Program-made: the position numbers and the translations under genes
Origin: CAVRZJ01 sp964594125
GTDB lineage: Bacteria > Acidobacteriota > Thermoanaerobaculia > Thermoanaerobaculales > Thermoanaerobaculaceae
DNA: 64,000 nt
Assembly: GCA_964594125.1 (NCBI GenBank)
Contig: CAZQLL010000017.1
Location: 29,766-93,765, forward strand
Direction: 5' to 3'
Shown: piece by piece, positions 17,718 to 26,570 of the stretch
Layout: each line of letters starts with the position of its first letter
Position numbering within the stretch: the first letter of the stretch is position 1
Notes under the pieces: model-generated
What the model was told of the DNA's origin: nothing
The model's database searches: none
Seen by the model: only the letters and a program-made list of their open reading frames with translations

Positions 17718-19379
17718 TTACCAGAAGTAGACGTTGACGGCGGCGAAGACGAGCAACGACAGCACGGCGTAGAACTCGGGTGTCCGGTACCACGCGACGT
17801 GCTGCCCGAGGGTGGCCGGGGAGAGCCCCTTGACCAGGCCGACCAGCTCGGCGTCGGGCCTGCGCTTCGTGAACAGCGAGATGGCGATCGTCGCGACGAA
17901 GCAGATCAGCCACGCCCACCACGCGCGCCAGAAGTTCACCGCCATGTCGCTGGCCACGGTCGAGAGCGTCAGGGCGGTCCCCTCGATCCACCCGAGCTTG
18001 ACGGCGAGGAACAGCGTGAACGACGAGCCCATCCCGAGCACCAGCCCCCAGAAGGCGCCGGCAGGGGTGATCCAGCGCACGAACATGCCGAGCAGCATGG
18101 TGGCGAACAGCGGCGCGTTCACCCACGAGAAGATCGCCTGCATGTAGTCCATGATCGACGGGAAGCTCTTCGCCCAGTACGCGGTGACCAGCGAGATCAG
18201 GATCCCGACGACCGTCGCCGCGCGCCCCATCCAGAGGAGGTGCGCGTCGGAGGCGCCGCGGTTGAACACCGCGCGGTAGATGTCGTACGTCCACACGGTG
18301 TTGAACGCCGAGACGTTCCCCGCCTGGCCGGCCATGAAGCCGGCGAGCAGCGCGGTGACGCCGAGTCCGACCAGGCCGCTCGGATAGTAGCGGGCGATCA
18401 GCAGCGGCAGCGCCGAGTCGTAGTTGACCTGGCCGCCGTCGGACAGCAGCGTGAACCCGCTGCCCGGATCGCGCGACAGCACCAGCGCGATCAACCCGGA
18501 GACGATGACCAGGAACGGCACCGCCATCTTGAAGAACGAGGCGATGATCGGGGTCATGCGGGCGGCGCGCAGGTCCCTCGCCGAGAACGCCCGCTGCACC
18601 ACCAGGAAGTCGGTGGTCCAGTAGCCGAAGGAGAGCACGAAGCCGAGTCCGAGCACGATCCCCGCCCAGGTGATCTGCATCCCGTTGGCCGCCGGGTCGC
18701 CCGCTGTCGACCACAGCGTCGCGAACCCTTCGGGGACGCGCGCGAAGACCTCCTTCAGGGACCCGATCTCGACGATGCCGAGCACCGACACCAGGAACAG
18801 GCCGAACCAGATGAGGAAGAACTGGATGATCTCGGTGAAGATCGCCGAGGTCAGGCCGGAGAGTCCGACGTAGACCGCGACGGTGGCCGCCGACACCCAC
18901 ATCGAGGCGTCCCAGTTCCACCCCAGGAACGTGTGCAGCACCAGCGCCATCGCGTACAGGTTGATGCCCGAGACCAGCAGCGTCATCACGGCGAAGGCGA
19001 CGCCGTTGAGAACCCGCGTCCTCTCGTCGAAGCGCAGCTTCAGGTACCCCGGGACGGAGTTGATCTTCGACGAGAAGTAGAACGGCATCATGTAGATGCC
19101 GAGGAACAGCATCGCCGGGATCGCGCCCACCCAGTAGAAGTGGGCGACGTACATCCCGTACTTGAAGGTGTTGCCGGTCATCCCGAGCAGCTCGAGGGCG
19201 CCGAGGTTCGCGGACAGGAAGGCGAGACCCGCCACCCACGCCGAGTTCTTCCGCCCGGCCATGAAGAAATCTTGCTCCGTCGTCGTGTAACGCTTCAGGT
19301 AAAGGCCGATGCCGATGACGAACGCGAAGTAGACCGCGATGATCAGCCAGTCGACGAGCGTCAGCGTGATCGTCGTCAT
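17718..19379 (-). CDS. Sodium:solute symporter (SSS/SGLT family)
   Basis: 553 aa with about 13-14 hydrophobic helices. The N-terminus has the family pattern F-F-M-A-G-R-K-N-S-A-W then A-S-N-L-G-A-type residues, and the conserved G-Y-W-T-T-D-F-L-V-V-Q-R-A-F segment near residue 260 is typical of SGLT-like sugar transporters. It should import a sugar with Na+ across the inner membrane. It is the first gene of a unit with a small membrane protein and galactokinase, so galactose is the best substrate guess. GGAGAGG lies before ATG 19379. Alternative substrates (glucose, myo-inositol) cannot be excluded. Confidence 0.9.
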   Translation of the reverse strand: MTTITLTLVDWLIIAVYFAFVIGIGLYLKRYTTTEQDFFMAGRKNSAWVAGLAFLSANLGALELLGMTGNTFKYGMYVAHFYWVGAIPAMLFLGIYMMPFYFSSKINSVPGYLKLRFDERTRVLNGVAFAVMTLLVSGINLYAMALVLHTFLGWNWDASMWVSAATVAVYVGLSGLTSAIFTEIIQFFLIWFGLFLVSVLGIVEIGSLKEVFARVPEGFATLWSTAGDPAANGMQITWAGIVLGLGFVLSFGYWTTDFLVVQRAFSARDLRAARMTPIIASFFKMAVPFLVIVSGLIALVLSRDPGSGFTLLSDGGQVNYDSALPLLIARYYPSGLVGLGVTALLAGFMAGQAGNVSAFNTVWTYDIYRAVFNRGASDAHLLWMGRAATVVGILISLVTAYWAKSFPSIMDYMQAIFSWVNAPLFATMLLGMFVRWITPAGAFWGLVLGMGSSFTLFLAVKLGWIEGTALTLSTVASDMAVNFWRAWWAWLICFVATIAISLFTKRRPDAELVGLVKGLSPATLGQHVAWYRTPEFYAVLSLLVFAAVNVYFW

Positions 19380-19561
19380 CTCACCTCTCCGTGCGCCGCG
19401 CGCATTGTGTCACCGCGGCCGCGAACCGTCCACGGCGTCATCCACGGGGACGACGGGGCTCGGCACGGAGCCGCGGCGCCGCGGCGAGGTGGAGCGGGCG
19501 AGACGGTGCGGGAGGCGGCCGGGGATCGCCGACCGCCGCCGCGCCTGCCTGCGGGCACGCC

Positions 19562-19585
19562 GCGGCCACGCGCGTGCGCGGCCGC
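19562..19585 (-). terminator. Possible hairpin terminator after the thioredoxin-like lipoprotein gene
   Basis: GCGGCC (19562-19567) and GGCCGC (19580-19585) pair around ACGCGCGTGCGC, 8 nt past the stop of the minus-strand gene. No T-run follows. The remaining 19380-19561 gap shows no gene. Confidence 0.35.
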
Positions 19586-19592
19586 ATCCCGT

Positions 19593-20948
19593 TCATGAGC
19601 CCGTCTGCACCGCCTGCGGCGGCAGGGAGAGCAGCTCGCGGATCTGCGCCTCCAGCTCCTCCTCGTCGCCCGCCTCGAACCCGCGGTGCACGTACACCAC
19701 GCGGCCTTCGCGGTCGATCAGGAAGGAGGTGGGAAACAGCGTGACGCCGAACACGCTGCGGACGACCTCGGCGTCTCCCTCGCCGTTCTCGAGGAACGCA
19801 TAGGTGAGGGAGTTGTCGGCGATGAGCTGCTTCGCCCGTTCCGTGTCGCGGCTGCGCTCCACGGCGACGATCGCGAGGCCCTTGTCGTTGTAGGTCTTGT
19901 ACAGCGGCTCGAGGCGTGGCAACTCCACGCGGCAGCCTCCTCACGTGGGGAACCAGAACGTCAGCAGCGTCACCTCGCCGTTGCGCAGCTGCGAGAACGT
20001 GCGCGGCGTGCCCTCGTAGTCGGTGAGCGTGAAGTCCTCGACCGGGCGCGCCAGGCGCCGTCGCGCCTCGCCGAGCCACGCCTCGAAGCCGTCCTCCGTG
20101 CCGCGCGTCGCGGCGAAGCGCGCGCGCAGCGCGTCGCGCGCCGCCGCGTCGCCGCCGTACAGCGCCGCGACAGCCAGCGGCCGCTCGGCCTCGTCGTGGC
20201 GCCCGGCCATCGCAAGCGCACGGCCGAGATAGCTGCCGGCTCGCGACTCGGTGTTGCCCATGTAGCCGTGGAAGTCGGTGTCGTGCGCCTCGGCCAGCAG
20301 CGGCAGCGCCTGCTCCAGCCGCCCCTGGTTCGCCATGGCCCAGCCCATCGCCGCCAGCGCCCCGACCTTGCGCCGCCGCGCGAAGTCGGCGACGCGCTGC
20401 TCGCTCGGCTTGCGCTTCTCGTTGTCGGCGCGATACGCCTCCGGCGTCGCGAACGGCAGCGCGGCCTCCGCGTGCGTGATCGCGAGGTCCCAGTCGCCGC
20501 ACTCCAGCGCCGCCGCGAACACCCGCGCGTGGTCGTCGTACCCCAGCTCGCGGCCGGCGGTGTATTCGGCCACGGCGGCGCGCAGACCGGCGGCGTCCTT
20601 CCTGCCGGCGAGCGTCCCCAGCCGCATCCCGAGGAGCGCGGTGCGCGTCTCCGGGGTGTTCACCCGCTGCGTCAGCTCGAGGAGGAACGCGTCGGCGCCG
20701 GCGGGGTCGGCGAGCGGCCCGGAGAGGAGCCCGACCGCCGCGGCCGCCACCTCGCGCGTGTGCTCGGTGTCGGGAAACCGGGCCAGGAACGCCTTCGCCG
20801 CCGCGACCTTCTCGGCGTCGCCGGCCGCCTCGTCCATCGCCTCGTTCCACGCCGTGTAGCCCGCCTCGACGCGCTCCCTCGTCCCCTTGCACGCCGAGAT
20901 CACGACGAGCAGCGCCAGCACCGGCACGAGCAGCAGCGCTCTTCGCAT
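19593..20948 (-). CDS. Putative selenoprotein: TlpA/thioredoxin-like lipoprotein with U-G-G-C active site
   Basis: A single frame of 452 codons, interrupted only by TGA at codon 336 (19943-19941). Residues 1-20 are a lipoprotein signal (V-I-S-A-C, acylated C20). Residues 25-300 are helical and TPR-like. Residues 300-451 are a TlpA-type thioredoxin fold: L-L-T-F-W-F-P-T-[TGA]-G-G-C-R-V-E-L-P, then V-T-L-F-P-T-S-F-L-I-D with the cis-proline. The TGA takes the place of the first C of C-x-x-C; both sides align with family members and no other disruption is present. A hairpin fitting bacterial SECIS rules follows. Read through as selenocysteine it gives a 451-aa envelope thiol/selenol oxidoreductase. 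The rival reading is two ORFs or a nonsense mutation: GGAGG precedes GTG 19928, but neither half would be a complete thioredoxin fold. Confidence 0.75.
19906..19940 (-). promoter_or_regulatory. SECIS-like stem-loop directly after the in-frame UGA
   Basis: In the mRNA, the 10 nt after UGA are followed by GCGUGG (19930-19925), loop AGUUG (19924-19920) and CCACGC (19919-19914), a perfect 6-bp stem. A lower stem GGCU (19937-19934) with AGCC (19909-19906) can form below an internal loop. The apical loop has G in its second position and starts 16 nt after UGA, which fits the published bacterial SECIS consensus as I recall it (4-16 bp stem, 3-14 nt loop, G in the first two loop positions, 16-37 nt spacing). 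The hairpin also encodes protein, as expected for bacterial SECIS elements. Confidence 0.6.
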
Positions 20949-20987
20949 GTCACCCCCGGGGCCGCGGCGCCTGCCGCGGACCCGCGC

Positions 20988-21036
20988 ATCATACCCGCCG
21001 CGGGGCCGCCCCGCGCTTCCACCGGCGGGGTATCCT
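20988..21036. promoter_or_regulatory. Divergent -10 boxes: TATGAT (minus) and TATCCT (plus)
   Basis: TATGAT reads on the minus strand at 20993-20988, 40 nt before the putative selenoprotein start; TATCCT reads on the plus strand at 21031-21036, 20 nt before the gamma-glutamyltransferase ATG. The 107-bp gap thus appears to hold two divergent promoters. No -35 boxes are convincing. Confidence 0.4.
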
Positions 21037-21055
21037 CGCGCCACTGGAGGCTGCG

Positions 21056-22762
21056 ATGAGGCTCCTGCTGCTCGGTCTGGTGGTCGCGCCGGTGGCGCTG
21101 GCGGCGTTGGTGACGGTGGCGGCCGATCGCCCCGAGGGGCGTGCGCTCGCGACGCGCTCGGCGACGGTGGCGCGCCATGGGATGGTGGCGGCGGCACACC
21201 CGCTCGCGGTCGGGATCGGTGTCGACGTGCTGAAGAAGGGGGGCAGCGCGGTCGACGCCGCGATCGCGACCAATGCCGCGCTGGCGCTGATGGAGCCGGT
21301 CGCCTGCGGCCTCGGCGGCGACCTCTTCGCGATCGTCTGGGACCCCGCCACCGGGAAGCTGCACGGCCTCAACGGCTCCGGCCGCGCGCCGGCGGCGCTG
21401 ACGCCGGAGAAGGTGACGCCGACCGCCGAGGGCACGATCCCGGAGGACGCGCCGGTGGCGTGGACGGTGCCCGGCTGCGCCGACGGGTGGTTCGAGCTGC
21501 ACGCGCGCTTCGGCCGCCTGCCGATCGCCGAGCTGCTGGCGCCGGCGATCGCGTATGCCCGCGAGGGGGTGGCGGTGCCGCAGGTGATCGCCGGGGCATG
21601 GGCGCGTGGCGCCCGCCGTTTCGGCGACAAGCCGGGGTTCGCCGACGTCTTCCTGCCCGGCGGCAGGGCGCCGCGGGAAGGCGAGGTGTTCGCCAACCCG
21701 GCGCTCGCCGCGACGCTCGAGCGTCTCGCCGCGGGCGGCCGCGACGCCTTCTACCGCGGGGAGATCGCGGCGCGCCTGGTCGCCTACTCCGAGCGCGTCG
21801 GCGGGTTCCTCTCCCTGCAGGACCTCGCCGCGCACCGCAGCGAGTGGGTCGAGCCGATCTCGACCACCTACCGCGGCCACACCGTGTGGGAGCTGCCGCC
21901 CAACACCCAGGGGCTCGCGGCGCTCGAGATGCTCAACATCCTCGAGGGGTACGACCTCAAGGCGCTCGGCCGCGACGACCCGGCGTTCTGGCACCTGCTC
22001 GTCGAGGCCAAGAAGCTGGCGTTCGAGGACCGCGCGCGCCACTACGCAGACCCGGCGTTCGCCGACATTCCGCTCGCGGCGCTGCTCGACAAGGGGTATG
22101 CGGCGCGGCAGGCGAAGCGCATCGACCCGGCGCGCGCGGCGCGCACCGTCGAGCCCGGCGACCCGGCGCTCGCGACCGGCGACACCACCTTCCTGGTCGC
22201 CGCGGACGCCCGCGGCATGATGGTGGCGCTCATCCAGTCCAACTACACCGGGTTCGGCTCGGGGTACGTCGTGCCGGAGCTCGGCTTCGGCATCCAGAAC
22301 CGCGGCGCCCTTTTCGCGCTCGCTCCCGGCCACCCGAACGTGCTGGCGCCCGGCAAACGGCCGTTCCACACCATCATCCCGGCGTTCGTCACCAAGGACG
22401 GCCAGCCGCTGATGGCGTTCGGCGTCATGGGCGGCGACATGCAGCCGCAGGGGCACGTGCAGATCCTCGTCAACCTCCTCGACCTCGGGATGGGGCTGCA
22501 GGAGGCCGGCGACGCGGCGCGCTTCTACCACGAGGGCTCCTCGGAGCCGACCGGGACGGCGATGAGCGACGGCGGCGTGCTGCACCTGGAGTCCGGCGTC
22601 AGCGCCGAGGTGCGGCGCGAGCTCGTCCGCCGCGGCCACCGCATCGAGGTAATCCTCCCGTCGGCGTACGGTGGCTACCAGGCGGTGTGGCGCGACCCCG
22701 CCACCGGCGTCTACTTCGGCGCAACGGAGTCGCGCAAGGACGGCATCGCGCTTGGGTACTGA
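21056..22762 (+). CDS. ggt: Gamma-glutamyltransferase
   Basis: 568 aa, ATG 21056 with TGGAGG upstream. A hydrophobic N-terminus (residues 1-22) looks like a signal peptide, placing it in the periplasm. The enzyme is an N-terminal-nucleophile hydrolase that splits glutathione and other gamma-glutamyl compounds after self-cleavage. The large-subunit motifs H-P-L-A-V-G-x-D-V-L-K-K-G-G-S-A-V-D-A-A and M-E-P-V-A-C-G-L-G-G-D are present, and the cleavage site is G-D-T-T-F with nucleophile T377 starting the small subunit. It lacks the usual G-D-T-T-H histidine (F instead). Divergent from the selenoprotein gene. Peptide and glutathione scavenging fit the protease and iorAB nearby. Confidence 0.92.
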   Translation: MRLLLLGLVVAPVALAALVTVAADRPEGRALATRSATVARHGMVAAAHPLAVGIGVDVLKKGGSAVDAAIATNAALALMEPVACGLGGDLFAIVWDPATGKLHGLNGSGRAPAALTPEKVTPTAEGTIPEDAPVAWTVPGCADGWFELHARFGRLPIAELLAPAIAYAREGVAVPQVIAGAWARGARRFGDKPGFADVFLPGGRAPREGEVFANPALAATLERLAAGGRDAFYRGEIAARLVAYSERVGGFLSLQDLAAHRSEWVEPISTTYRGHTVWELPPNTQGLAALEMLNILEGYDLKALGRDDPAFWHLLVEAKKLAFEDRARHYADPAFADIPLAALLDKGYAARQAKRIDPARAARTVEPGDPALATGDTTFLVAADARGMMVALIQSNYTGFGSGYVVPELGFGIQNRGALFALAPGHPNVLAPGKRPFHTIIPAFVTKDGQPLMAFGVMGGDMQPQGHVQILVNLLDLGMGLQEAGDAARFYHEGSSEPTGTAMSDGGVLHLESGVSAEVRRELVRRGHRIEVILPSAYGGYQAVWRDPATGVYFGATESRKDGIALGY

Positions 22763-22783
22763 CCGGGCCGACCGGATCACCTG

Positions 22784-22815
22784 CCCCAGGGCGCCTGCCC
22801 TTGAAGGGCCTGGGG
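22784..22815 (+). terminator. Hairpin after ggt
   Basis: CCCCAG (22784-22789) pairs with CTGGGG (22810-22815), and GCCC (22797-22800) with GGGC (22806-22809) around loop TTGAA, leaving a bulge on the left side. It lies 21 nt past the ggt stop; no T-run. Confidence 0.45.
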
Positions 22816-22925
22816 AACGTTCGCCACCCGGCGCGTCCCGCGCCGTTGCGTGCGGGCGGTGGTAGAGTCGTGACAGCCGACCCGAAGGACCAGGCGGCCT
22901 GTCCAGCGCTCGGGAGGGGGACGGG

Positions 22926-23783
22926 ATGAAGACGGCATCGGCACCCGCAAAGCGCAGCGCGTCCGGCGGCTCGCCCGCGCACGACCCGCGGCCGACCTCG
23001 CTCGCGGAGCAGTTCTCGGCATTCAACGAGTGGTACCTGCACCGCATCCCCTGGGGGATGAACCGTACCCAGCCGCGGGTGCCGATCAACCTGCACAAGG
23101 CGATGGTCGGACCGCTGGTGCTCGCGCTCATCCTGCTGCGCCGCGACTACTCCTTCGCCGCGCTGCTCTACCTGGCGCTTCACGGCTCGTACGGGATCCT
23201 GTGGATCGCCAAGGACGTCGCGTTCCCCGATGCCAACTGGCGGCGCGCCTGCTCGCTCGGCTCGGCGGTCGCGGTGTTCGTCTACCCGCTCGGGCTCTAC
23301 CTGCTGGCGCCGCTGGTGATGCTGACGCCGCTCGGGAGCTGGGTGCCGGGCGGGTGGGGGACGACGGCGACGCTGCCGCCGTCCGTCGCGTTCGCGGCTG
23401 TTCTCCTGTACGTGTTGGGAGCATTCCTGCACTTCGTCGCCGACGCGCAGAAGCACTGGGTGCTCGCGCACTCCAGGCCGCGACGCCTGATCACCGACGG
23501 GATGTTCGCGGCGACGCGCAACCCCAACTACCTCGGCGAGATCATGATCTACGCGTCGTTCTGCCTGCTGGCGCAGCACTGGCTGCCGTGGCTGGCGTGC
23601 CTGTACGTCTGGGTGACGGTGTTCCTGCCCAACATGCTCGCCAAGGACCGCTCGCTGGCGCGCTACCCGGAGCACGCCGCGTGGAAGGCGCGCACCTGGC
23701 TGCTGCTGCCCCACCCGGTCACGCTGCTGCGCTCGCTGCCGCTGGCCTGGCGCGACAACCGCCGCGGCGCCGAGGCGCGCTGA
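22926..23783 (+). CDS. Membrane methyltransferase/DUF1295-like protein (PEMT/ICMT/steroid-reductase fold)
   Basis: 285 aa with about five hydrophobic helices. The C-terminal part carries T-R-N-P-N-Y-L-G-E-I-M-I-Y and a downstream D-x-x-L/A-R-Y-P-E-H-A-A-W-K, the pattern shared by isoprenylcysteine methyltransferase, phospholipid methyltransferase and DUF1295/steroid 5-alpha-reductase-like families. It is an inner-membrane enzyme, probably S-adenosylmethionine- or NADPH-dependent, but the substrate cannot be named. A TAGAGT box at 22863-22868 is upstream. The N-terminal 30 residues are polar and could be mis-started, although GGGGGACGGG stands before ATG 22926. Confidence 0.7.
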   Translation: MKTASAPAKRSASGGSPAHDPRPTSLAEQFSAFNEWYLHRIPWGMNRTQPRVPINLHKAMVGPLVLALILLRRDYSFAALLYLALHGSYGILWIAKDVAFPDANWRRACSLGSAVAVFVYPLGLYLLAPLVMLTPLGSWVPGGWGTTATLPPSVAFAAVLLYVLGAFLHFVADAQKHWVLAHSRPRRLITDGMFAATRNPNYLGEIMIYASFCLLAQHWLPWLACLYVWVTVFLPNMLAKDRSLARYPEHAAWKARTWLLLPHPVTLLRSLPLAWRDNRRGAEAR

Positions 23784-23884
23784 TCGCCTTCGCCACGCCG
23801 CGCTGGTCCACCGCCCCGCGCGCTCATCGCGGGATGCTCCGTGCCGTTCGATGCGGGGCGGGATCGCCTTTTGCCTGCGGGATC

Positions 23885-23945
23885 GCCGCACCCGGCACGA
23901 GAATGCCGCGCCACGCTCACTTCGTGCCAGCCCGTGAGCCTACAG
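23885..23945 (+). repeat. Dispersed repeat, copy 5 (tail part)
   Basis: CACGAGAATGCCGCGCCACG followed by CTCACTTCGTGCCAGCC matches the tail of the reference copy (CCGAGAATCCGCGCGCGCCG and GACCACTTCGTGAAGCC) with gaps. The palindromic core is not obvious. It sits between convergent genes (methyltransferase and iorB). Confidence 0.45.
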
Positions 23946-23966
23946 CCGTTGCGGCCGCCTGCGAGC

Positions 23967-24560
23967 TCAGCCGCCGGCGGCGGCGCGGCCGGCGGCGAAG
24001 GCGGTGCGGTTGAGGTCGAGGAACTTCTTCGGGACGCGCTGCTCGAGGCAACGCCACCAGAGGTCCTCGGGGAGGTCGAGCAGGCGCGAGATGGCGCCGA
24101 GCAGCACGACGTTGGCGGCCTTGACGTTGCCGGCCTGCTGCGCGAGGCGCTCGCCCTGGACGCGCACCTCGCGCACCCCGACGGCGGCGAGCGCGGTGTC
24201 GAGGGCGGCGTCGGGCGGGTAATGGCCTCCGCCGGCCGAGACGGTGATCGGGACGATCTCCATCTCGTTGACGATCGCGGTGCCGCCGCCTTTCAAGAAC
24301 TCGACGAAGCGCAGCGCCTCCAGCTTCTCGAAGGCGAGCAGGACGTCCGCCTCGCCGAGGCCGACCAGCGGCGAGTGCACCGCCTCGGGGTGCCAGCGGA
24401 CGTGCGAGACGACGCTGCCGCCGCGCTGCGACATCCCGTGCACCTCGGACTTCTTGACGTCGAGGCCGGCCGCGAGGCCGACGTCGGCGAGGATGTTGGA
24501 GGCGAGCAGGGTGCCCTGGCCGCCGACGCCGACGAGGACGAAGTTGACCGGTCCGGGCAT
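23967..24560 (-). CDS. iorB: Indolepyruvate:ferredoxin oxidoreductase, beta subunit
   Basis: 197 aa from ATG 24560. The gamma-type 2-oxoacid oxidoreductase domain is clear: V-G-V-G-G-Q-G-T-L-L-A-S at the N-terminus, then S-E-V-H-G-M-S-Q-R-G-G-S-V-V-S-H-V-R and the A-L-L-x-F-E-K-L-E-A-L-R segment. With IorA it oxidatively decarboxylates arylpyruvates from aromatic amino acids to aryl-acyl-CoA, reducing ferredoxin. It starts 2 nt after the iorA stop, so the pair is co-translated in stoichiometric amounts. The length matches the family. Confidence 0.93.
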   Translation of the reverse strand: MPGPVNFVLVGVGGQGTLLASNILADVGLAAGLDVKKSEVHGMSQRGGSVVSHVRWHPEAVHSPLVGLGEADVLLAFEKLEALRFVEFLKGGGTAIVNEMEIVPITVSAGGGHYPPDAALDTALAAVGVREVRVQGERLAQQAGNVKAANVVLLGAISRLLDLPEDLWWRCLEQRVPKKFLDLNRTAFAAGRAAAGG

Positions 24561-24562
24561 GT

Positions 24563-26404
24563 TCAGCTCCTCTCCGGCGCGGCGAGCGCGCACGACTCGC
24601 CGCCGCCGTCCTCGCGCAGCCGCACCTGGTCGCGGAAGGTGATGGCGTCGTGCGGACAGAGCTGCGCGCAGATTTCGCAGCCGGTGCACAGATCGCGGTC
24701 GATGAGCGCGAGCGGCTTGCCGGATTTCGCGTCGACCGCGTCGGACTTGAGGATCGCCGGGCAGCCGATGCGGAAGCAGACGGCGCAGCCGGTGCACTTC
24801 TCGGCGATGACGTCGAGCGCGAGGTACTGCGCGCGCTGGTCGGGGAGGAGCGCGCACGGGTGGCGGGCGATCATCACGGCCGGCTCGTCGGTGGCCATCA
24901 GCGCCTTGTAGGCCTTCTCGGTGCCCTCGACGTCGTACGAGTCGACGGTGGCGACGTGGCGGATGCCGAGCGCGCGCACCAGCGGCTCGAGCTCGATCAC
25001 CTCGGTGGGCTGCTTCTGCAGGGTGCGTCCGGTGCCGGGGTTCTCCTGGTGGCCGGTCATCGCGGTGGTGCGGTTGTCGAGGATGATCGTCAGGATGTTG
25101 GCGCGGTTGTAGGCGACGTTGGCGAGCGCCGGCAGCCCGGTGTGGAAGAACGTGGAGTCGCCGAGCACGGCCACCATGCGCTCAGGCAGGCCGGCCTTCG
25201 CGGCGCCGTGCGCGACCGCGATCGACGCGCCCATGCAACCGCAGAAGTGCAGCGCCGACAGCGGCGGCAGGAACGCCAGCGTGTAGCAGCCGATGTCGCC
25301 GGAGACGGCGACCTTCTTTTTGGCGAGGAGCTGGAACACGCCGCGGTGCGAGCACCCCGGGCAGAGCACCGGCGGGCGCGCGGGGAGCTCGGGCTTCGGC
25401 ACCGGCGGCACCTCGACCGGCGGCCGGTCGACCGGCAGGCCGGCGCGGGCGGCGGCGGCGCGCACCACCGTGGGGTCGAGCTCGCCGAGCAGCGGGAAGA
25501 TCGACTTCCCCTCGCACGGGATCCCCATCAGGCGCACGCCGTCCTCGATCACCGGGTCGAGCTCCTCGACCACGATCAGGCGTTCGACGCCTGCCGCGAA
25601 CTCGCGGATGAGCTTCGCCGGCAGCGGGTGGACCATGCCGAGCTTGAGGACCGAGGCGTCCGGGAACACCTCGCGGGCGTACTGGTAGGCGACCCCCTCG
25701 GTGATGATCCCGAGCGCGCGGCCGCGCCACTCGATGCGGTTGAGCGGGCAGGAGTCGGCCCAGTCGGCGATGCGGCGCATCCGCTCCTCGACCACCGGGT
25801 GGCGTCCGCGCGCGTTGGCGGGCACCATCACGTACTTGGCGGCGTCGCGCGGGAACTTTTTGCGCTTCGGCTCGGTCTCGGTGCGCTCGCCGAGCTCCAC
25901 CGGCGTCGACGAGTGGTTGATACGGGTGGTGGTGCGCAGCAGCACCGGCGTGTCGAAGCGCTCCGACAGCTCGTACGCCGCGATCGCGAAGTCGCGGCAC
26001 TCCTGCGAGTCCGAGGGGTCGAGGCAGGGGAGGCGGGCGAAGACGGCGTAGCGGCGGTTGTCCTGCTCGTTCTGCGACGAGTGCATCGCCGGGTCGTCGG
26101 CGGAGACGATCACCAGGCCGGCCTCGGCGCCGGTGTACGAGGCGTAGAACACCGAGTCGGCGGCGACGTTGACGCCCACGTGCTTCATCGTCGCGAGCGC
26201 CCGCCGCCCCGCCATCGCGGCGCCGACCGCGACGTCGACGGCCACCTTCTCGTTGGTCGACCACTCGCAGTAGATCCCCGGGGAGAGCGCCAGGTGCTCG
26301 AGGATCTCGGTCGACGGCGTGCCCGGATAGGCGGCGGCCACCCTGGCGCCGGCCTCCCACACACCGCGGGCGATCGCTTCGTTGCCGGAGAGGATGCGCT
26401 TCAT
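24563..26404 (-). CDS. iorA: Indolepyruvate:ferredoxin oxidoreductase, alpha subunit
   Basis: 613 aa from ATG 26404, preceded by the perfect ribosome site AAGGAGGT at 26418-26411. Domains in order: pyrimidine-binding PorA-like part (G-N-E-A-I-A-R-G, Y-P-G-T-P-S-T-E-I near residue 30), the middle E-E-L-D-P-V-I-E-D segment, the TPP-binding part with C-P-G-C-S-H-R-G, G-D-I-G-C-Y-T-L and L-G-D-S-T-F-F-H-T-G, and two C-terminal [4Fe-4S] motifs C-T-G-C-A-V-C and C-T-G-C-E-I-C. It catalyses ferredoxin-linked oxidation of indolepyruvate and related 2-oxoacids in anaerobic amino-acid breakdown. A hairpin-rich leader of about 190 nt lies upstream. Confidence 0.95.
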   Translation of the reverse strand: MKRILSGNEAIARGVWEAGARVAAAYPGTPSTEILEHLALSPGIYCEWSTNEKVAVDVAVGAAMAGRRALATMKHVGVNVAADSVFYASYTGAEAGLVIVSADDPAMHSSQNEQDNRRYAVFARLPCLDPSDSQECRDFAIAAYELSERFDTPVLLRTTTRINHSSTPVELGERTETEPKRKKFPRDAAKYVMVPANARGRHPVVEERMRRIADWADSCPLNRIEWRGRALGIITEGVAYQYAREVFPDASVLKLGMVHPLPAKLIREFAAGVERLIVVEELDPVIEDGVRLMGIPCEGKSIFPLLGELDPTVVRAAAARAGLPVDRPPVEVPPVPKPELPARPPVLCPGCSHRGVFQLLAKKKVAVSGDIGCYTLAFLPPLSALHFCGCMGASIAVAHGAAKAGLPERMVAVLGDSTFFHTGLPALANVAYNRANILTIILDNRTTAMTGHQENPGTGRTLQKQPTEVIELEPLVRALGIRHVATVDSYDVEGTEKAYKALMATDEPAVMIARHPCALLPDQRAQYLALDVIAEKCTGCAVCFRIGCPAILKSDAVDAKSGKPLALIDRDLCTGCEICAQLCPHDAITFRDQVRLREDGGGESCALAAPERS

Positions 26405-26410
26405 CCGCCG

Positions 26411-26544
26411 ACCTCCTTGGGGGCCCGCCCTGCCGAGCGGGCGGGCGTCTACAGAAGTCCCCCCGGTGGGGCGTTGGGAACCGGGTGTCGGATGGCTTGG
26501 GGGGGAGATCCAACGGCGGTACCCTGCGGGGCGCCCCACCGGGG
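26411..26544 (-). promoter_or_regulatory. Structured 5' leader of iorAB: two strong hairpins
   Basis: Hairpin 1: CCCCGGTGGGGCG (26461-26473) pairs perfectly with CGCCCCACCGGGG (26532-26544), enclosing about 58 nt that contain further pairing (GGGTACCG with CGGTTCCC on the minus strand). Hairpin 2: GCCCGCCC (26423-26430) with GGGCGGGC (26439-26446), loop of 8 nt, ending just before the AAGGAGGT ribosome site. The arrangement suits attenuation or an RNA switch. No known riboswitch class is recognised. Confidence 0.55.
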
Positions 26545-26570
26545 AGGATTTTCCTGCTTGTCACGACCCT

